A DNA stretch of 64,000 bases from Panagrolaimus kolymaensis (lineage: Eukaryota > Nematoda > Chromadorea > Rhabditida > Panagrolaimidae). The stretch lies in contig JAJQJQ010000033.1 in the NCBI GenBank assembly GCA_028622995.1, forward strand, positions 2,108,001-2,172,000. Direction: 5' to 3'. Of the stretch, positions 58,650 to 64,000 are shown one piece after another; positions within the stretch are counted from its first letter, which is position 1, and every line of letters starts with the position of its first letter. The position numbers were made by a program, and so were the translations under genes. The notes below the pieces were generated by a model. That model was not told the DNA's origin. It ran no database searches and worked only from the letters and a program-made list of their open reading frames with translations.

Positions 58650-60842
58650 ATATGGAGCCACTCATTTTTATCCCATTTTTATATTTAATTTTGTTAGTTC
58701 AAAAACCCTAAAAAATCAAATCTTTACCAAAAAGTTTCCTTTCTTCTTCTCTTTGTTTAATAATTTTTTATTAGTTTTTTTCTGTTTCGAATCTTTATTA
58801 ATAATTCTTCCTCCCCTATTGCGAATGCGCGGTATTTCTTCTTTGTTGTTTTTTAAATTTGTCTTTGATTTTTTTAAATGTGTTTCATTATTTTTACTGT
58901 AATAATTTTTTAATATTTTGTGTTTTTTTTAAATCTTGGTCATTTGCTCCTTCAAAAATGGCCAAAAAAACAAATTCGCATTGGTCTCAATTTCCTCGGT
59001 AATATCGGGCTTTGTCAAATGAAAAAAAGAAAAGTGATTCGTTTTTTTAATTTTTTTGTTTTGTCTTTTTGTAAATAAATAATTACAAATTTAAACTTTA
59101 AATATCATATCTTTTTTAATCCAATTTTAACAATAATAACACGTGCAAGAAAGAAGTAATGATAAAGGTTAGAATTTAAAATAGGTTTTTATGAAGAATA
59201 AAAAAAAACGATAACTACGTTTCAATAGAAAAGGATTCAAACATTCCAGTTCAAAAAAAGCCGTTATTAAAGATTACGGTAAGACTTAAGAATGTTTAGT
59301 TCCTTCAAGTTTCAGTTTTAAAGAGAAAAAACCTGCGGTGTTTTAATCTTTTTTCATTTTTAGTGTTTTTTAAATAAACTTGAAAACATATTTTAAAGTT
59401 TTTCTTATTTTTTTAAAATGAATCTTTTATTGTTATTTCTTTGTGTCGGAGAGAAAGCACTAATCTTTACAAAAAAACTACGTCACAACAACGTTTTGGA
59501 AAGTCCTCTTTTCTTTCTTCTTTTATTTTTTTTTTCAAATAAAGAAAGTGAATGCCGCAGTTAAAAGCTTTAAAGGAAAATGAGGACCGCCTTTGGCATC
59601 CTAAAAACAAATTTTTCGTCTGCTGCTGAGTTCTTTTAAAAAGCTTTAAACATAAGGTCGCCGTCGTCGTAGTTGAAGAAGAAAGAAAAAAAAGCAGCAA
59701 AAAAATGTATGCAAAAAGTGCTTATTTGCCATCGGATGAATGAGCTTCTTCTGGAAGACTGAAAAATAAATAAAAAAACTATGTATTTTTCTTCGTCTGT
59801 CTTTTTTACGTTTTTTTCTCTCACTTCATTTTTTTTCTCGATTTGAACAAAAACTTCCTCATCTTTCACATTTATTATTTTGGTTTTTAATTCTTAAATT
59901 AGCTAATTAAAGCATCATAAAATAGGCTTAAATATTACTCATAAAAGTATATTTTTTTACTCGTATAATTAATCCTTTTAAAAGCCATTATTGGCTTGTA
60001 AAGCAAAAACATGCATCCCATCATATTATTTTTTCTTCTTCATGTTTTCTCATAGGAAAACCCCCATGCTTGCATTCACCGCGCATAGCAACAACCTCTC
60101 CATTCATTCCATCGTAATGGTTTGCTCTCAGGCAGGTGCGTGGTGTCAATAATTGGCATTTATAAGAACTTGAAAAGTTTTTCTTTGATAAGGAGCCAAA
60201 ATTTTATAAGCTCTAGCAAAAAAAAATTTTAGTAGTACTTTGGAATAAATCAATCTTTTTCGGGAACCATAAATAAACTTGATGCTATGCTTTTTTGGAT
60301 TACTGTAGTTTTTGGTTAATTTTATAAAATCAAAAAAGTTTACATACTTCTTTTAAAAATTCATATTCAGCTACACTAATTATGAGACCGAGGTTAAAAT
60401 TTTAATTTATTATAAGCAAATAGTTTGAAAAAAAATTATGTGTAAAAACATAAAAGCAGAAAGGAAAATATTATTGGCCATTTTTAGAATTTGCGTGAGT
60501 ATTTTCAAAGCTTTTTATTTTCGTTTTTATCTCTTTCGTGAAAAATTCTTCTTCAATTTTTTTTTTTGAAAAAGCCAAACATTAAAAGTCTTTTCTGATT
60601 AATCGAAAAAAAATAGAAAATAAATTAAAGCTAACAACACGAAATTGAATACATACATATTTACTAAACAAAAAAAGAAGGTCCTAAAATTCAAAGTAAA
60701 TAAAAAATGACTTTCGTTTTTTTTAATGTTGTTTGCTTCAAAAGCAAAAAAGGTTTTTACTTTTTAGAATGGAGTGAGCAATTACGATAATAGTCGTTCA
60801 GCATAAAATAATTTTTAAAATAATGCCTAATATTTCAGAAAT
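58650..60842. other. Intergenic region, no gene seen
   Basis: About 2.2 kb of AT-rich DNA with 3' UTR material of the INO80D-like gene at the left. Short open frames (59467-59869) are Phe/Lys/Ser-biased and match nothing. Confidence 0.45.
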
Positions 60843-61544
60843 ATGCCAAAACAATCATTTTATTTTTATGATTATCTTGGACCTTTAGCTGTTGCAATTG
60901 CTTTTGCATTAGTGGTTTTAATTATAAGTTTTTTCTTGATAAATTTCTTATTTGTATCGAGAAAGGATGAGCTTACCGTATTTGAAAGAGTGAGTTTTTT
61001 TTTCACACATAGACATATCAAACTATATGATAATTATAATTAGCGCGTGCGTAGTTTTTAATATTGCCTTTTGCCATCTGTTTGTTTCTTTACTTTTTTC
61101 AAAGCACAAAAATATAAGAGAAACGCATTATTTTTTAAAAGCAAATCAAGAGAGAGAAACCTTGAAGCGTTGAAGACGAAAACTGATTTCCTAAATTACA
61201 TAAATGATGAAGAAGCTACTTTTGCGACCTTCTTTTTTGGATAAGCGCTTTTCGTTAGAAAGAAAAAATAAATTGCAACACAAGGAGCAAACTTTTCAAA
61301 CACAAAAAACCTTTCTGCTTTAAATTAATTTCATTTTAATAAAAGTTCTAATTTTTAGTTTGGTTCAAGACATAATTTACGCCTTGGCCCACATCGGCTT
61401 GATTCAATTCGACGCATCAATGAACATAAAGCTGCTATAGCAGCAGCGGAAAAGGAAGCTTTAGAGAATCCTGGTCAAAAATTACACTGTCCCATAGTAA
61501 CAACAATCCCACAAGTACAAGTTGAAGCTGCATCAATTTCGTAG
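60843..61544 (+). CDS. Small single-pass membrane protein
   Basis: Exons 60843-60989 and 61359-61544 join to 110 aa. Residues ~13-37 form one strong hydrophobic helix (LAVAIAFALVVLIISFFLINFLF) and the remainder is a basic, then Ala/Glu-rich tail (RLGPHRLDSIRRINEHKAAIAAAEKEALENPG). The short N-terminus and positive residues after the helix suggest the C-terminal part is cytosolic. No family is recognised. The single intron, about 370 bases, is long for this window. Confidence 0.7.
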
Positions 61545-61718
61545 TAATTTTATTAAGTATCGTAAATATTTATGTTTTCTTTATTATTAGAATATTAGAA
61601 TTTACAGGACTTAAATTTATAAAAAACGAAATAACACAATAAAAGTAGTGTACAAATAACAGATAAAAAAAGTATAAACCCGTAAAATAAAATATTAGAC
61701 AGTATATGGAAAATTAAG

Positions 61719-62741
61719 TCATGATTTCTTTGTTGGAATTCGTTTTGCAGCTTCTTTGTAATGTTCCAATTGAATTGCACCAAGTTTCGTCCAATCTTTT
61801 TCAGGATATTCTTGTCGTAATTTTGAAAATGCACTTTCCACCAAAACAGTAATCATTTCCAAAGCACAAAAGTTGAGAATAATAAGCATGTCATAATCAA
61901 ATGTTTCATTTGCTTTGGAATAATATTGAAAACCTTTAGTAAAAGCTTCCGATCTAAAAATAATGATATAAAGTTGCATATTCAAAATAATAAACCAACC
62001 GTTTGCCACCAACAAGAAAAAAAGAAAAAGTACTAGCTTCTGCAAATCTTTCATATTTTTCTGTGGTCATAGAAGTTGTTCGAATAGCAATTTTCTTGTT
62101 TCTGTCGATCTTTGCAATATCTGGAGCATTTGAAGTTACAAATTCAATAAGTTTTTCATTGACGTCAAATGTTTTGATAGCATCAAGAATCTTTTCACCT
62201 CTAAAAATCAACCAAAAATAAATTCGAGTAGTTAAAAAAAGAAAACTTGCATTGCAGAAGAACATACTACCATTTCAGTTGCTTCGTTAGCATATTCATC
62301 ATCCTCATTGAAAGAATTGGTTTCAACATTATAAACTTTTCCAATGTTGTATGAGGCTTTTACCAGCTAAAAAAGATGCCGAAATAAAAAATAACTTAAA
62401 GAAGAAAAACTTACAGAAACATATTCATATAATCTTTTCAAAAGTTTTGGATTCTTACGAAATTGACACACAATATCCACAATTTCTGGAGATTTACTAT
62501 TTCTTTTATTTGCAGATTCTAAAGTATTTTTAACGATATTCTGAACATGTGGAAAAACAGTATCAGCGATAAAATCAATGCATTCTTCAATTGGAAATTC
62601 AACATCACCATTTTTAAACATTAAACATCGAAGAATTTTACGAACAGGATAATCGGCAATTGTTTTTAATTCTCGCATGATGATTTTGGAAATTGAAACA
62701 AAAGATGTCAAAAACGGATTTGTAACAAAAATGATTTTCAT
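61719..62741 (-). CDS. SAGA subunit SPT3 homologue (SUPT3H)
   Basis: Exons 62741-62415, 62366-62251, 62200-62000 and 61953-61719 join to 292 aa. Residues ~30-108 resemble the TAF13/SPT3 histone fold: ILRCLMFKNGDVEFPIEECIDFI, then EIVDIVCQFRKNPKLLKRLYEYV, where RK-x-P follows the DI pair as in that family. An acidic NEDDEYANEA stretch follows. The last ~90 residues (TTEKYERFAEAS-SFFL, KRSEAF, LNFCALEMITVLVESAFSKLRQ) match the second conserved region of SPT3, which TAF13 lacks. SPT3 contacts TBP inside SAGA. The second intron needs a GC-AG pair (donor GCAAGT at 62250) to keep the frame. Confidence 0.78.
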
Positions 62742-63261
62742 TGGAAAACGTTTGTAAACATTTTCATTTATTTATTCCAAAAGACGTTTTGCCAAAAGCA
62801 ATTTTGATGTAAGAATTTTATCTTAATCATCCATACAACGTTAGATTAGAGGAACTTGCTTATCCATAAATTTATTTGATATATCTCATGAAATCAAAAA
62901 GCAAAGAAATTTTTATTTACAGTAAAAAAAATTAAACAATCTATTTTAACAAATTTAATTAACAGAGAATCAAAAATAACTATTAGAGAGCTTTTGAAAG
63001 GTTACAAGCATAAGCGATGAAAACTACGAAAATGCAACAAAAAAAAAACATCAAAGGTTTTACAATTATGAACCGTAAAAAAATCAATCAAAATTAAACA
63101 TGGATAGAACAACAAAGCCCGAATGAATAATAAATTTGCTTTAAAAATACAACAACAACAAGACAATTTAAAAATAGAAACAGAATCTGTATTTGAAAAA
63201 TTTGGCACGATTAACGTCAGTGTGCTAATATAAAATAAAGAAGAGAGGTAGTGATGAGCAT
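62742..63261. other. Intergenic region between SPT3 and E2F genes
   Basis: 520 bases of AT-rich DNA between two minus-strand genes, probably the E2F 3' UTR and the SPT3 promoter. No gene seen. Confidence 0.4.
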
Positions 63262-64000
63262 TTACCAGTGACCAGTTGTAGGATCGTAGAGTGAATTAAT
63301 TCCATCACTTTCATCTAGGCCATATAGATACGGTGGAGTTTCTTGAACAGGGTCTAGCGATATGAAATCATGATTTGTTGAGAGATCTTCCATATTTGTT
63401 GATATACCAGCATTCATATAAGAATGTTCATTCATTGTCATTTTGAGAGGCGAAGCAAAATGCATAGAATGATTTTGAGATCCATGGTGATTGTTTGCAG
63501 TTGCATCAGATGGATCCAAGAAATCAAGGTCATAGAAATTATTTCGAGCGCTTGATGGTTCCAAAAGTGGACTTGTCATTCCTGGATTAAGCGAGTTATG
63601 TTGCGATAATGGATTGTAATCAAAGCTATGCACTCTAACATCCTAAAAACAAAAACTATTATAAATGGAAAAATGAGTGAAAATAAAACAGACTTCAGTT
63701 CCATTCAAGCGGGAATTTCTATGAGCATGTGCTTCATCCATTTCAATTGGTTCAGCGGTTGGTGATGGAGGCAAGTAATAGGCATTCAAAGGATGATTCT
63801 TCTTATTTTTAATTCCAATTTCAAATTTTCCTGATTCAGCTGGATCCTAAATAAGTAAACTTTTATGCTAAAAAGAATTTTCTTTAAAATACTCACCGCA
63901 ACTTCGATAGCAGAAACAGAATCTTCAGGAGCTTTAACTGCAATAATAGTATTCCCAGAAAGTGATGGAGTATCACGTAAACTTGAAAAGGAAACATAAC
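63262..64000 (-). CDS. efl-1: E2F transcription factor, 3' part (cut by window edge)
   Basis: Visible exons 64000-63897, 63846-63694 and 63642-63262; the DNA-binding domain and start lie beyond the window. The first exon encodes SLSGNTIIAVKAPEDSVSAIEVADP, the coiled-coil/marked-box dimerisation region of E2F proteins. A Ser/Asn-rich linker follows and the protein ends with PPYLYGLDESDGINSLYD, which has the spacing of the E2F transactivation motif bound by the Rb pocket. E2F/DP dimers control cell-cycle and differentiation genes and are repressed by Rb. The closest nematode relation is probably EFL-1, but this rests on the C-terminal half only. Confidence 0.85.

Noticed and set aside
1..64000. 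tRNA, rRNA or spliced-leader RNA genes
   Set aside because: I looked for T-arm-like GGTTCGA words and for SL1-like sequence on both strands and found none that could be folded convincingly by eye; a covariance-model scan would be decisive.

Overview
The window looks like chromosomal DNA of a nematode. It is AT-rich, has many introns of about 45-60 bases, and carries short genes on both strands whose products match animal families known from nematodes (discs-large MAGUK, glycogenin, E2F, Sec15, ARIP4, TRM11). Many 3' splice sites are TTTTAG or AAAG rather than the strict TTTCAG of Caenorhabditis. That would fit a tylenchine or panagrolaimid-type worm, but this is inference and the species cannot be named from the sequence. 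No tRNA, rRNA or CRISPR array was recognised.

Layout. 1-0.9 kb: an extended-PHD-finger gene (+). 1.4-5.6 kb: discs-large (-), whose reconstructed reading frame closes exactly at 979 aa. 5.6-11.7 kb: gene-free, low-complexity DNA with four inverted-repeat elements, one of them hAT-like with an 8-base target duplication. 11.7-12.6 kb: a Tudor-domain gene (+). 12.7-19.96 kb: two tandem arrays (A, about 965-base unit; B, 964-1522-base unit) with GC-rich hairpins. One B copy holds a MITE that the sister copies lack. 19.9-26.2 kb: partial genes, namely a tyrosine-kinase C-lobe, a DEAD-box helicase lacking its first RecA domain and a reduced discs-large paralogue, around an unusual GIY-YIG nuclease-like protein with a 34-aa repeat. 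28.3-40 kb: a class 3 lipase, Sec15, a multi-pass membrane protein and glycogenin. 40.4-52.6 kb, mostly minus strand: an aminotransferase disrupted at codon 5 by a hAT-like element, TRM11 with a nested secreted Cys-rich gene in an intron, ARIP4/RAD54L2, a mitochondrial ferredoxin (+), LSm2 and TSEN34. 53.7-58.6 kb: a large INO80D/KANSL2-like protein (+). 60.8-64 kb: a small membrane protein (+), an SPT3 homologue (-) and the 3' part of an E2F gene (-).

Most intact genes are unrelated housekeeping functions: RNA processing and modification, chromatin, secretion, polarity and glycogen priming. TSEN34 and LSm2 are 140 bases apart on the same strand, which fits an operon. The most unusual material is the 12.7-26.2 kb accessory island and the transposon-disrupted aminotransferase.
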